Source: Alphaproteobacteria bacterium
GTDB lineage: Bacteria; Pseudomonadota; Alphaproteobacteria; Bin95
DNA: 61,176 nucleotides
Direction: 5' to 3'
Assembly: GCA_022827685.1 (NCBI GenBank)
Contig: JAJEIH010000024.1
Coordinates: 1 to 61,176 of the forward strand
Each line of letters starts with the position of its first letter. Positions within the stretch are counted from its first letter, which is position 1. Position numbers and translations under genes: made by a program. Of this stretch, positions 1 through 8,767 are shown piece after piece. The notes under the pieces are model-generated. The model was not told where the DNA came from and searched no databases. It saw nothing but the letters and a program-made list of their open reading frames with translations.

Positions 1-90
1 TTCTGACAATAAGGCTGCGCCAATCCGCTTCCGCCTGAAAATCAGCCGCTGCCCTCGCCCCGAACGCCCGAACACAAGACCAAACCGACC

Positions 91-684
91 TCACCAATGG
101 GCAACCGAGAGCCAAAAAACACCACAGCGCAAATTTCTTTCCACGTTCATGTCGATGGCAATCTCCCGGCCGCCATGGCAGACGATCAACGCGCCACCCT
201 CGCCCGCCGCCGGGAGCGAAATCGTCAGCGTCGCCACCATCCCGGGCGCCTTCTCGCTGTCGCGATGCGAAGAGAAAAAACCGCCGCGCTCGTAAATCAG
301 CAGCTTGTAGAGCTGCGCCTCAAGACGCTCGACCGGGCAGCCCAGCCCCGACGCAGACCGTTCCAGTATACCCGCGAACGTCTCCGGCCAAGCCCCTCCC
401 GACAGAGCGATCCGCTCCGCGCCGATCTGCCAGCAGTCGCGGACCGAGGTATCGATCACCGTTTCCGGTCCCCTGCCGTACGGAGCCTGTCCGGCCGTCT
501 CGATCAGCCTCTGTAGTTGCGCTTCGGGGACCGGAAAGGCCACCATGCCCACGCCGTCCACTTCCAACCTCGGCATCGGCGCGTACAGCCTTCCGTGGAC
601 ACAGAAATCGCCCGGGCGGTCGACCAGGCGCAGCAAATCCTCGATCGCCGCGTCCGACCCGTATTCCAGATCGATCACCCCCAT
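91..684 (-). pseudogene. Truncated 2OG-Fe(II) oxygenase (prolyl-4-hydroxylase-like)
   Basis: The 197-residue reading frame resembles the N-terminal two thirds of bacterial P4H-type 2-oxoglutarate/iron dioxygenases. The proximal iron ligands H140 and D142 are visible in the stretch SSHRDSEK. The family needs a second histidine and a 2-oxoglutarate-binding arginine about 60 residues later. Here the homology is lost after IAIDMNVE near residue 181 and the frame stops after an unrelated tail (LSVAHW). I infer a frameshift or deletion close to the window edge, so the product should be inactive. An intact short variant cannot be excluded. The 250 bases between this gene and nhaA hold nothing recognisable. 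Confidence 0.55.
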
Positions 685-938
685 GAACCGTTCCTCCAGA
701 GTATGTCCGGGACGATACTATTGGACCTTGCCTCCGATGCCACGAGATCGTGTCATTCCGAGGCATGGATGCGTGAGGCGAGAACCCTACCGGGCCTCGC
801 GAAGGGCTCGCGGACTGGCGCGGAAGACCCGCAAGAACCCGTCTCGCCGCCAGCAACCCGGTTCCTGGCCGACCGGGCAGCCGCGGAGCAGGATCTCGAC
901 ATGGCCGCGCACCTGAACGGGCCGTGCCGGCCTTGCGT

Positions 939-2126
939 TCACGCAACGACAGCACCCCTTCTGCCCGCGAACCAGCGCAGCGTCGTATAGCCGACGATCC
1001 CGGACAGCAGCGAGCCCGACAGCACTCCGATCCGGACCGCCGCCTGGTGCGCCGGGTCTTCGAAGGCGAGCGCGCCGATGAACAGGCTCATGGTGAAGCC
1101 GATGCCCGCCAGCGCCGAGGCGCCGTAGACATGCAGCCACGTCACCCCTTCGGGCAGTCGGCAGAACCCGAGCCGCACGCCGGCCCATGTCAGGCCGAAA
1201 ATACCGAGTTGATTGCCGACCAACAGCCCGGCGGCGATACCGAGCGGCACCGGCGACAGGAAATTGCCGGGCGAGAGGCCGCCCAGATGCACGCCGGCAT
1301 TCGCGAAGGCGAAGACCGGCATGACAAACAGCGCGACGAACCCGTGCAGACCGTGCTCCGCCCTCAGCAGGGGCGGCTTCGTCGAGACATCGCTCGTGCG
1401 CAGCGGTATGAAGAACGCGACGACCACGCCGGCAAGGGTCGCATGCACGCCCGATTTGAGCACCGCCACCCACATGACGACGCCTACGAGAATGTAGGGC
1501 AGCAAACGCGTCGCGCCTGCCAGGTTCAGGGCCAGCAGCACAGCGGCGGCAGCGCCCGCGATGGCGAGCGACGTCAATGAAAGATCGGCCGTATAGAAGA
1601 CCGCGATAATGAGGATCGCGCCCAGATCGTCGATCACAGCCACCGCCAGCAGGAACACCTTCAGCCCCGCCGGAACCCGGCTGCCGAGCAGGGCCAGTAT
1701 GCCGACGGCGAAGGCGATGTCCGTCGCGGCCGGGATCGCCCAGCCGCGCAGCGCGACCGGGTCGCCGGCGTTGAGCGCCGTGTAGATCAGCGCCGGCGCC
1801 GCCATGCCCCCGACCGCGCCCATAGCCGGCAGCACGGCCTGGCGCCACGAGGACAGGTTGCCGTCCAGGAGCTCGCGCTTGATTTCCAGTCCGACCAGGA
1901 GGAAGAACAGGGCCATCAATCCGTCGTTGATCCAGAGAAGCAGCGGCTTTCCCAGCGTCAGGGTGCCGACCTGCACGACCACCGGGACCGTAAGCAAGGC
2001 ATCGTAAAGATGGGCTAGCGGCGAGTTGTCGAGAGCCAGCGCCGCCGCCGCAGCCAGCATCAGCAGCACGCCGCCGGCAGCTTCGTGCTTCAGCAGTGCC
2101 GGGAGGCGACCGATCATTATGAACAT
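939..2126 (-). CDS. nhaA: NhaA-type Na+/H+ antiporter
   Basis: The protein (395 residues from this start) is an inner-membrane antiporter that exchanges cytoplasmic sodium for protons in pH and salt homeostasis. It follows E. coli NhaA along its whole length. The signature segments LLWINDGLMALFFLLVGLE and IPAATDIAFAVGILALLGS are present, as are the paired transport aspartates in AVIDDLGAI and the segment KSGVHATLAG. The frame is open for 42 codons further upstream, but those residues do not match the family. The ATG at 2126 gives the usual NhaA N-terminus (KHEAAGG about ten residues in). No strong ribosome binding site was seen, so the start is inferred from homology. It lies directly downstream of a TolC fragment. 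Confidence 0.93.
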   Translation of the reverse strand: MFIMIGRLPALLKHEAAGGVLLMLAAAAALALDNSPLAHLYDALLTVPVVVQVGTLTLGKPLLLWINDGLMALFFLLVGLEIKRELLDGNLSSWRQAVLPAMGAVGGMAAPALIYTALNAGDPVALRGWAIPAATDIAFAVGILALLGSRVPAGLKVFLLAVAVIDDLGAILIIAVFYTADLSLTSLAIAGAAAAVLLALNLAGATRLLPYILVGVVMWVAVLKSGVHATLAGVVVAFFIPLRTSDVSTKPPLLRAEHGLHGFVALFVMPVFAFANAGVHLGGLSPGNFLSPVPLGIAAGLLVGNQLGIFGLTWAGVRLGFCRLPEGVTWLHVYGASALAGIGFTMSLFIGALAFEDPAHQAAVRIGVLSGSLLSGIVGYTTLRWFAGRRGAVVA

Positions 2127-2255
2127 GAATGCCCGTCCGATGCTGCGGAATCGACCGGCGACATGCCATGCCCAGGGGCAGACAAGCCGGCCGGAGCTTT
2201 TCATTATGGAGAGTGCGACGGGGCTGTTGAAGTACAGCGGTTCTGCCGGCAAAGG

Positions 2256-2580
2256 GCCCTAAGGGCGCTTGGGGGTTCCAGTAGCCCTCGTCCACGTCCA
2301 GCGAAAATCTCCTAACCTCCCGGTCGAGCCGGCTGTTGAGAAGCGGAAGGTTGCGCTCCAGCGCCAGCCCGACGGCTTCCTCCATCGTAAGCTCGCAGGC
2401 ATTGCGGTCGCAGGCGGGGCGTTCGTCGCCTTCGCCGGGCGTAGGGGCGGAAAGCAGCGCCCAGAGAACGGGAGGGCGGCGCCGGCGCCGAAAGCTTGCA
2501 AGGCCGGCCCGAGGCCATGAAACGAACGGGGTCGTAAACCGGACTGCCGCCGTCCATGGTCCGGACGGTTCGGGCTGCAT
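2256..2580 (-). pseudogene. N-terminal remnant of a TolC-family outer-membrane efflux protein
   Basis: In this frame, about 60 residues after the first ATG, there is a typical TolC-family start: LTMEEAVGLALERN followed by RFSLDVDEGYWNPQ. In intact proteins this is the first periplasmic helical repeat of a roughly 450-residue outer-membrane channel. Here the similarity ends after about 45 residues and the frame runs out of phase into nhaA. The likely explanation is a deletion that joined the TolC gene to the region upstream of nhaA. The RND pump at 15.8-19.9 kb has no TolC partner beside it, but I cannot show that this fragment belonged to it. Confidence 0.6.
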
Positions 2581-2656
2581 GCCCTGTAACGCTGTTCCTC
2601 GGCTCCGGGCCTCGTTCCACGTGCCCGCCTATGAACGCCATTGCCGCCACCGCCCT

Positions 2657-3853
2657 TCACCGCTGCGCCGCGCCGATCAACAGAAGCCGTCCATAGGCAA
2701 GCACGAACCCGGCAAAGCCGCAGCACCACAGAAGGCCCGCAAGCGTCCATAAGATCGTCGCGTACTCCGGGAGCATGCCGCCGGCGAGCCGCGCGAACAC
2801 CGAGGCGACAACCAGCAGATAGAGCGCCGCCGTTCCCGAACCCGCCGTAACCTTGCAGCCGCTGTGGCCGAGTGTTGCGCGGGTCATCACGGCAAGCGTC
2901 ATGACCCCGATGGCGCCCGCCATCCACAGATGCTGCGCGGACGCCAGTGCCAGGGTGTTGGGCCACAGGATGGCCGCGCCCACCCCCAGCATGCCGAGTG
3001 GGACGAACGCATATCCCACATGCAGGATCCAGAGCAGGGGTTCGCGGCCGGTATCCAGTCCCCGCCAGCGCGAGAGCCGCATGGCCTGCGCCAGGCCCGA
3101 GGCAAGCAGCAGGTATCCCGTCTCCGGCGTATCGGGGATCGCAACCCACGCCGCCATGGCAAGCAGGGTAAGCGCAAGCGCCAGCCCGTCGAGACGCCCG
3201 AACGCCGCCGGGAGAACCCGGCTGCCGCGCGCCGCCAGCCAGTTTCGGGTAAACGCGGGCACGATGCGTCCACCGATCACCGAGATCATCATGATCGCGG
3301 CGGCAAGGCCGATGCGCAGCCCATAGCCGGACGCCGCATACGCACCCTCGGCGGCCTCCCAATGGAACAGCGCGTTACCCGCGACGAATACACCGATCAT
3401 CGCGATCACCACGAGGTTGCGCCAGTTCCTGCCGGCGACGATCTCGCGCAGCACGAAGACGGCCAGGACGACGAGGCAGGAGAGGTCAATCATTGCCACG
3501 ACCAGAGGTGTGAGCCATTCCGACGCCGCGACCGCAATTCGACCGAGAACCCAGAGCGTGAGCAGGCCGGCCAGAGGCCACCCCGCGAGCGGAGGCCGGC
3601 CTGTCCAGCTCGGCACCGCAGTGAGCAGGAACCCCGCAAGCACCGCGCCGAGATAGCCGAACAGCGCTTCGTGGGCATGCCAGGACATCGGGTCGAAGGC
3701 GCTCGACAGTTCGAGCGTCCCGGCGAGCAGCGCGAGCCAGAGCGCCATGGCGAGCAGCGCCCACAGCGCCGCGGACAGGAAGAAGGGCCGGAAGCCAGAG
3801 GACAGGAACGCATGCACCGAGGCCGCAGTCCGGGATTGTTGCGCGTTCGTCAC
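2657..3853 (-). CDS. nnrS: NnrS family membrane protein
   Basis: NnrS proteins are haem- and copper-containing inner-membrane proteins of about 400 residues that protect against nitric oxide in denitrifying and NO-exposed bacteria. This 398-residue product shows about a dozen hydrophobic segments and family blocks such as FRPFFLSAALWALLA, MSWHAHEALFGYLGAVLAGF, NALFHWEA and RIVPAFTRNWL. A GTG start at 3853 is preferred because GGGAG lies nine bases upstream; a TTG at 3856 is the alternative. The gene diverges from an NsrR-containing operon. An NsrR-like palindrome lies in the shared upstream region, which fits control by nitric oxide. Confidence 0.9.
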   Translation of the reverse strand: MTNAQQSRTAASVHAFLSSGFRPFFLSAALWALLAMALWLALLAGTLELSSAFDPMSWHAHEALFGYLGAVLAGFLLTAVPSWTGRPPLAGWPLAGLLTLWVLGRIAVAASEWLTPLVVAMIDLSCLVVLAVFVLREIVAGRNWRNLVVIAMIGVFVAGNALFHWEAAEGAYAASGYGLRIGLAAAIMMISVIGGRIVPAFTRNWLAARGSRVLPAAFGRLDGLALALTLLAMAAWVAIPDTPETGYLLLASGLAQAMRLSRWRGLDTGREPLLWILHVGYAFVPLGMLGVGAAILWPNTLALASAQHLWMAGAIGVMTLAVMTRATLGHSGCKVTAGSGTAALYLLVVASVFARLAGGMLPEYATILWTLAGLLWCCGFAGFVLAYGRLLLIGAAQR

Positions 3854-3952
3854 CAAGCCCGCTCCCGATAGCGATAGAGCCGACAGATCAAAGTCGCGCT
3901 CGATATAAGCGCGACAACCATCGGAGAGCTACCGTTCATGTCGAAACATTTC

Positions 3953-3970
3953 GAAGAATGCATGTTCTTC
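3953..3970. promoter_or_regulatory. Candidate NsrR operator between nnrS and the nsrR operon
   Basis: An 18-bp inverted repeat, GAAGAA-TGCATG-TTCTTC, lies in the 370-bp gap between divergent nnrS and the operon that contains nsrR. The six-base arms match perfectly. Known NsrR sites are dyads with half-sites like AAGATGCAT, which the AAGAATGCAT here resembles. The assignment is inferred from sequence and context. The rest of the gap (3857-4223) holds no gene that I can support. Confidence 0.5.
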
Positions 3971-4223
3971 GGGCGAATGAAGCTTCCCCTCTATGGTTCG
4001 CAGATGCGAAACCTCGACAAGGTGCCCGTTCATGGTGGTGCCTCGTCAGGATTGGAATTGCGCACCGGACTCCGCGCAGTACATGCGTTCGCTTCGCTTG
4101 AGGGACAGCAACCCGGCGCTACCCTGCCACTCCATGACAACCGTGGAGGCTTCCAAACCCGTGATCGCTGTCGGCGGCTGCGCCGACGGCGTAAAGTGCC
4201 GTGACCGCAAGCTTGGAGGTCTC

Positions 4224-4976
4224 ATGAAGAAGCTGGCCGCATCGCTGATCCTCGCTCTGCTGTCGCTTGCGCCCGCGTTCGGCGGGGACACGGTGCCGGA
4301 CAGGCTCCGCATCGGTGTCGATCCCGCCTATCCGCCGTTCAGCGACATCGACGATGCGGACCGGCTCGTCGGATTCGACATCGATATCGCGCTCGCGCTC
4401 TGCGCGCGCATGAAGGCCGAATGCGCGTTCGTCCGCCAGGAATGGGAGGGTCTGATCCCGGCATTGCTGGCCGGCAGGTTCGACGCCATCGTCTCCAGCA
4501 TGTCGATCACCGGGAAACGCCGCCGGCTGGTGGCGTTCACGGATCGCTACTACAGCAGCGGCGTTCGCTTCGTGGCCCGGAAAGGCTCGGACTTCGATCC
4601 CGAAGACCCGGCGGGCCGGATCGTGGGCGCAATGCGCGCGACGATCGCCTCGGACTGGCTGGAAGACAACCGCTCGAAGTTTGCCGACATAAGGCTGTAT
4701 GCCGACCAGGGGGCGCTCGACCGGGCGCTGATCGAAGGCCGCGTGGACGCGGTGTTCGGCGACGCGCTCGGCTTCTGGAAGTGGCTCAAGAGCCCCGAGG
4801 GCGCGGGCTTCGCCTATGCGGGCGATGCTTACCGCCTCGACGAGGGCATCGGCATCGCCGTCCGCAAGGAGGACGACGCATTGCGCCGGCACCTCAACCG
4901 GGCGCTCCGGGCGATTCTCGCCGACGGCACCTACGGGAAGATCAACGCCCGATATTTTCCGTTCGACATCTACTGA
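4224..4976 (+). CDS. Periplasmic solute-binding protein (SBP_bac_3 family), orphan
   Basis: The product (250 residues) has an N-terminal signal peptide ending near AFGGD. It then has the family-3 solute-binding fold: LRIGVDPAYPPFSDID at the start of lobe 1, VGFDIDIALALCARM, EWEGLIPALLAGRFDAIVSSMSI and a C-terminal LADGTYGKINARYF. Such proteins bind amino-acid-like ligands for ABC importers or act as extracytoplasmic sensors. No ABC permease or ATPase is nearby, so a plain importer role is unsupported. A GGAGG sits five bases before the ATG at 4224, which decides the start within a longer open frame. The stop overlaps the ATG of nsrR, indicating translational coupling. Confidence 0.85.
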   Translation: MKKLAASLILALLSLAPAFGGDTVPDRLRIGVDPAYPPFSDIDDADRLVGFDIDIALALCARMKAECAFVRQEWEGLIPALLAGRFDAIVSSMSITGKRRRLVAFTDRYYSSGVRFVARKGSDFDPEDPAGRIVGAMRATIASDWLEDNRSKFADIRLYADQGALDRALIEGRVDAVFGDALGFWKWLKSPEGAGFAYAGDAYRLDEGIGIAVRKEDDALRRHLNRALRAILADGTYGKINARYFPFDIY

Positions 4977-5416
4977 TGCGGCTGACCGACCGCACCGATT
5001 ACGCGTCTCGCGTGCTGATGTATCTCGCCGTGAGCGGCACGGGCCTCGCCACCGTGCGGGAGATCGCGAAGCGTTACGGGGTGTCGAAGAACCACCTGGC
5101 CAAGGTCGCATGGGAACTCGGCCGCGCCGGGTTTATCGAGACGGTCCGCGGCAGGAGCGGCGGGCTGAGGTTGGCCGGGCCAGCGGAGACGATCTCGGTG
5201 GGTGCGGTGGCGCGACACATCGAGCGGACGATTCCGCTCGCCGAGTGCTTCCCGGACGGCGCCGGCGCCTGCCGGATTGTTTCGAGTTGCGTTTACAGGC
5301 ACGTTCTCGTCGAGGCTGAGGAGGCGTTTTTCGCGGTCCTGGACCGCTACAGCGTCCAAGACCTGGTCGAGCACAACCCGGTGCTCCGTGCTGTTCTCCT
5401 GCCGAACTCGCGGTGA
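4976..5416 (+). CDS. nsrR: NsrR, Rrf2-family nitric-oxide-sensing repressor
   Basis: This 146-residue protein begins MRLTDRTDYASRVLMYLA, the usual NsrR start. It has a winged helix with the recognition segment YGVSKNHLAKVAWEL and three cysteines, C91, C99 and C105, that can hold an iron-sulphur cluster. The tail VLDRYSVQDLVEHN is also NsrR-like. Known NsrR repressors release DNA when nitric oxide attacks the cluster. Spacing between the first two cysteines is wider (seven residues) than in E. coli NsrR (four), so cluster geometry may differ. It is coupled to the upstream binding-protein gene and followed 47 bases later by the GPP34/cytochrome b gene, suggesting that it controls its own operon and divergent nnrS. 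Confidence 0.88.
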   Translation: MRLTDRTDYASRVLMYLAVSGTGLATVREIAKRYGVSKNHLAKVAWELGRAGFIETVRGRSGGLRLAGPAETISVGAVARHIERTIPLAECFPDGAGACRIVSSCVYRHVLVEAEEAFFAVLDRYSVQDLVEHNPVLRAVLLPNSR

Positions 5417-5463
5417 CCGGGATCGGGGGCTGCGCAACCGAGCGGCCTTCGCGGAGCGGGCGC

Positions 5464-6645
5464 ATGCTGACCTTCACGGAAGAAGTCCTGCTGCTGCTGG
5501 GCGATGAGGAAGGTGCGCTCCTTCCGGTGGACAAGCATGCCTTCGACTGCGCTCTGGCGGGCGCAGCACTGCTGGACCTGGCGTTCGCGTACAGGATCGA
5601 TACCGACCTGCAGGCTCTCGTGGTAACCGATTCAGCGCCAACCGGGATGCCCTTCCTCGACCGCATCCTCGCCAGGATCGCATCGCGCGCGGACACGGTG
5701 GATGCTGCGACATGGATCCGGGAGCTGTCCACGGACGATGCCGAAACCGTTCGCAAGCAGGCGCTGGCCAACCTCGTGCAGCGGGGAATCCTGGAAAGAA
5801 AGGAAGAGCCTTTCCTGTGGGTTTTCCGTCCCGTCCGCTATCCGACGATCGATAGGGAAGCGGTGCATGGGATCAAGCTACGGATCGAGGAAGTGCTGTC
5901 CGACAATATTCCCGATCCCCGGGACGTCGCCCTGATGAGCCTGGTGGACGCGTGCCAGATCCTCCCCGACCTCTTCCCCGACCGGAAGCTCGGCGAGGCG
6001 GCTGCCCGCATCGCGCTGCTGCGCAAGATGGACCTTATCGGGCGCGAAGTCGCCGGCACCATCGCCAATATCCAGCGCACGATCGTTCTCGCGGCCCGGG
6101 CGGAGGCGGCCCGGTTCAGGAAGCTGCGGCTGATCCTCGCCACCCTCGGCGGCGCCGCGGCCGCCGTCACGCTCCTCGCGCCGAGAGTTCCGCTCCCGGA
6201 CAGTTACGGTCCGGACCTGCTCGAACATCTCTGGTTCGACGGAATCTGGCGGCAATGGAGCGGATATTTAATCCTCGGCCTCGCTGTCGTCGGGTTGGCC
6301 ATCGCAATCGTCATCAAGAAGCGGCTGGTCACGCGGATCGCCCGTTCCCATCGATGGAGGCTCTCGCATTTCGTCCTCGGCGTGGGCTGTGTGCTCGTCC
6401 TGTTCGCCCATACCGGGTTTCGCGTGGGCTCCGACCTCAACGCGGCGCTCATGGGCTGCTTCCTCGCGGTACTGCTCTCGGGCGCACTCGCCGAAATCTG
6501 CACCGGCGCCCCGTCCCGGCTGCGGGCGGTCGGCATCGCCAGGCCCGCCAGGCTGCGCCGGTCCCTGATGTGGCTCCACGTCATGGCCATATGTCCCCTG
6601 CCGGCGCTCCTGATCGTCCATATCCTCACGGCCTACCGTTACTGA
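5464..6645 (+). CDS. GPP34 (GOLPH3-like) domain fused to a di-haem cytochrome b membrane domain
   Basis: Residues 1 to about 205 match the GPP34 fold (LTFTEEVLLLLGDEEG, LAGAALLDLAF, LVQRGILERKEE), known in eukaryotes for binding phosphoinositides at Golgi membranes. Residues 222-393 form about five hydrophobic helices. Two of these each carry a pair of histidines fourteen positions apart, H302/H316 and H372/H386. That spacing is the bis-haem pattern of cytochrome b and ferric-reductase proteins. I infer a quinol- or haem-linked electron carrier with a cytoplasmic GPP34 head. The ATG at 5464 is the start because GPP34 homology begins there. The multihaem cytochrome c gene follows after 12 bases, so the two probably exchange electrons. 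The fusion is unusual and its substrate is unknown. Confidence 0.75.
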   Translation: MLTFTEEVLLLLGDEEGALLPVDKHAFDCALAGAALLDLAFAYRIDTDLQALVVTDSAPTGMPFLDRILARIASRADTVDAATWIRELSTDDAETVRKQALANLVQRGILERKEEPFLWVFRPVRYPTIDREAVHGIKLRIEEVLSDNIPDPRDVALMSLVDACQILPDLFPDRKLGEAAARIALLRKMDLIGREVAGTIANIQRTIVLAARAEAARFRKLRLILATLGGAAAAVTLLAPRVPLPDSYGPDLLEHLWFDGIWRQWSGYLILGLAVVGLAIAIVIKKRLVTRIARSHRWRLSHFVLGVGCVLVLFAHTGFRVGSDLNAALMGCFLAVLLSGALAEICTGAPSRLRAVGIARPARLRRSLMWLHVMAICPLPALLIVHILTAYRY

Positions 6646-6657
6646 GGGAACCGGCCG

Positions 6658-8139
6658 ATGTCCCGGAGAACCGTATGGTGGCTTGTCTCGGGGACGTTGC
6701 TGGCTTCCGCCTTCGTCGTTGCATCGATGTTCGTGAGCGGCGACCGGCGGATATTGCCGGCCGGCGCCATGACCGACGCCCACCACCAGCTGGAGATATC
6801 CTGCGAAACCTGTCACGGAACCCCGGACTTTGCCGATACGGCCGCAGCCGAGAAGGCGCTGAACAGGTCCTGTCTGGGCTGTCACGAGGACGAGCTGAAG
6901 GCCGCTGACGACAGCCATCCGCGCAAGACATTCCGCAACCCGAGAATGGCCGCCTACTGGGACAGGCTCGACGCGCGACTTTGCACCACCTGTCACGTGG
7001 AGCATCGCCCGGAGATCACCAGGGTGGGCGCGGTCACCGTGGCGATGGATTTCTGCATGGCCTGCCACGCCGAGGGCGAACAGGACGTGCGGGTCGAGCG
7101 GCCGAGCCATGCGGGCCTGACCTTCGACAGCTGTGCGTCGAGCGGCTGCCACAACTACCATGACAACCGCGCACTCTATGAGGATTTCCTGGTCAAGCAC
7201 TCCCACGGGGCCTGGCTCGCGCTGACCCCGATGCATGCGCTTGCCGCACGGGCCCGCGCGGCGGGGCAATCCGGGGCAACGCCGCTCGCACCGGGCGACG
7301 CCGTGGCGCCCGCGTCCGCGCTCGCCGATCCCGCCGTCCTCGAAGACTGGGCCCGATCCGGCCATGCGGCGGCGGGGATCAACTGCGGCGCCTGCCATGC
7401 GCCCGCCGCCGGGGACGCCTCTCCAGACGCGGTCGAAGCGCATTGGGCCGACACGCCGGCAATGTCGGTCTGCGAAGACTGCCACAGGACGCAGGCACGG
7501 ACATTCGTTAGGGGCCGGCACGGCATGCGCCGGCATCCGCGGATCGCGAAGCCGCGCGATCCGCACCGCGCCCTGAGGGAGCTGGGGCTCGACGGCGTGC
7601 TCCCGGAAACGGTCATGGTATGGCTCGAGGACCCGGCCGTGCCCGAACGCATGGCCGCCGGGGAGGCGCGGCTTCCCATGCGCGGCGACGCCGCCCACCG
7701 GGCGCTCGATTGCGGCACCTGTCACATGCCTCACGCGGTCGACGTCGTGCGGGCAGCGGTCGAAGCCTGCACCTACTGCCATGACGACGAGCACAGCCGC
7801 GCCTTTTTCGACAGCCCTCACCACGCGCTCTGGCTGGCGGAGCGCAACGGCCTAGCGGAGCCGGGCACCGGCGTCAGTTGCGCCACCTGCCACATGAGCA
7901 AGATCGAGCGCCGCGGAAAGATCGCGACCAATCACAACCAGAACGACAATCTGCGACCGAACGAGAAGATGATCCGGACCGTGTGCCTTGACTGCCACGG
8001 CCTCGCCTTCTCTCTGGACGCGCTCGCGGATACCGACCTGATCCGCCGCAATTTCTCCGGCCGGCCGACGGTCCATGTCGAGAGCATCGATTGGGCGGTG
8101 CGCCGGGCGAAGGCGCAAAGGCAGAAGGGCGGCAATTGA
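6658..8139 (+). CDS. Membrane-anchored 11-haem cytochrome c
   Basis: The 493-residue protein has one N-terminal hydrophobic anchor (residues 7-25) and eleven haem-attachment motifs. Ten are CXXCH, starting at C49, C72, C109, C133, C243, C272, C352, C371, C408 and C443. One is an expanded CX4CH at C159 (CASSGCH). The first motifs look like NapC/cytochrome c3 electron-transfer proteins. The later half (CGTCHMPH, CTYCH, CATCHMSK, CLDCHGLAFSLDAL) resembles the octahaem/hydroxylamine-oxidoreductase group. It should sit in the periplasm tethered to the inner membrane and conduct electrons to or from the adjacent cytochrome b. Whether it has its own catalytic haem, for example on nitric oxide, hydroxylamine or nitrite, cannot be told from sequence. 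It is transcribed after the nsrR and GPP34 genes. Confidence 0.85.
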   Translation: MSRRTVWWLVSGTLLASAFVVASMFVSGDRRILPAGAMTDAHHQLEISCETCHGTPDFADTAAAEKALNRSCLGCHEDELKAADDSHPRKTFRNPRMAAYWDRLDARLCTTCHVEHRPEITRVGAVTVAMDFCMACHAEGEQDVRVERPSHAGLTFDSCASSGCHNYHDNRALYEDFLVKHSHGAWLALTPMHALAARARAAGQSGATPLAPGDAVAPASALADPAVLEDWARSGHAAAGINCGACHAPAAGDASPDAVEAHWADTPAMSVCEDCHRTQARTFVRGRHGMRRHPRIAKPRDPHRALRELGLDGVLPETVMVWLEDPAVPERMAAGEARLPMRGDAAHRALDCGTCHMPHAVDVVRAAVEACTYCHDDEHSRAFFDSPHHALWLAERNGLAEPGTGVSCATCHMSKIERRGKIATNHNQNDNLRPNEKMIRTVCLDCHGLAFSLDALADTDLIRRNFSGRPTVHVESIDWAVRRAKAQRQKGGN

Positions 8140-8203
8140 AAGGCGCTGGAGTGCGAGTGCGTATTCGTCAATCGGAGCCCCGAACACAGGGAGGACAAGC
8201 AGG

Positions 8204-8767
8204 ATGAAACGAAAATCGTTCTGGATCGCCGGGCTTGCGCTTGGCCTTGGAGCGGCGACGGCGGCAGCCGCGGCCGACGGGCTTCCATACCAGCGGGTGG
8301 CCGACATGCTGTATCGGGTGATGTCGGCGGACCGGGAAGTCTATACCCGCATGGTGGTTCAGCGCCTCACGGTCGACGAGAAGGTCATAACCGCGTCGGA
8401 GCATTTCGGCGACGACGCGGCACTACCCCTGCCGGCGCAGATGTTCCGCTTCGGCGCCGAGAAGGTGATGGACGAAACCGAGGCGTTCTCCTACTCGCTG
8501 CTCTCGCTGGATCCGATCAACAGGAAGAACGGCCCGGGCACGCCGTTGGAGAAGGAAGGCCTCGAATTCGTGGCCGACAACCCCGATGAGACCTTCTACG
8601 GCGAGGAGGAGCTCGGAGGCCAGCGGTATTTCACGGCGGTCTATCCCGACCATGCGGTCGTCGAAGCCTGCGTCGTCTGCCACAACAACCACAAGGACTC
8701 CCCCCGCACCGACCTCGAGGTCGGAGACGTGATGGGCGGCGTGGTCATCCGCATCGCGATGGATTGA
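8204..8767 (+). CDS. DUF3365 (Tll0287-like) periplasmic c-type haem protein
   Basis: The 187-residue product has a signal peptide (residues 1-23) and a single haem-binding motif, CVVCHNNH, at residues 156-163. The arrangement EACVVCHNNHKDSPR and the closing MGGVVIRI match the DUF3365/Tll0287-like sensor or redox domain, often found alone or before signalling domains. Here it stands alone as the last gene of the NsrR-linked operon, so a periplasmic redox partner or ligand sensor is likely. GGGAGG nine bases before the ATG fixes the start inside a longer open frame. A weak CTCCG/CGGAG hairpin at 8774-8789 follows the stop but lacks a clear T-tract. Confidence 0.8.
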   Translation: MKRKSFWIAGLALGLGAATAAAAADGLPYQRVADMLYRVMSADREVYTRMVVQRLTVDEKVITASEHFGDDAALPLPAQMFRFGAEKVMDETEAFSYSLLSLDPINRKNGPGTPLEKEGLEFVADNPDETFYGEEELGGQRYFTAVYPDHAVVEACVVCHNNHKDSPRTDLEVGDVMGGVVIRIAMD

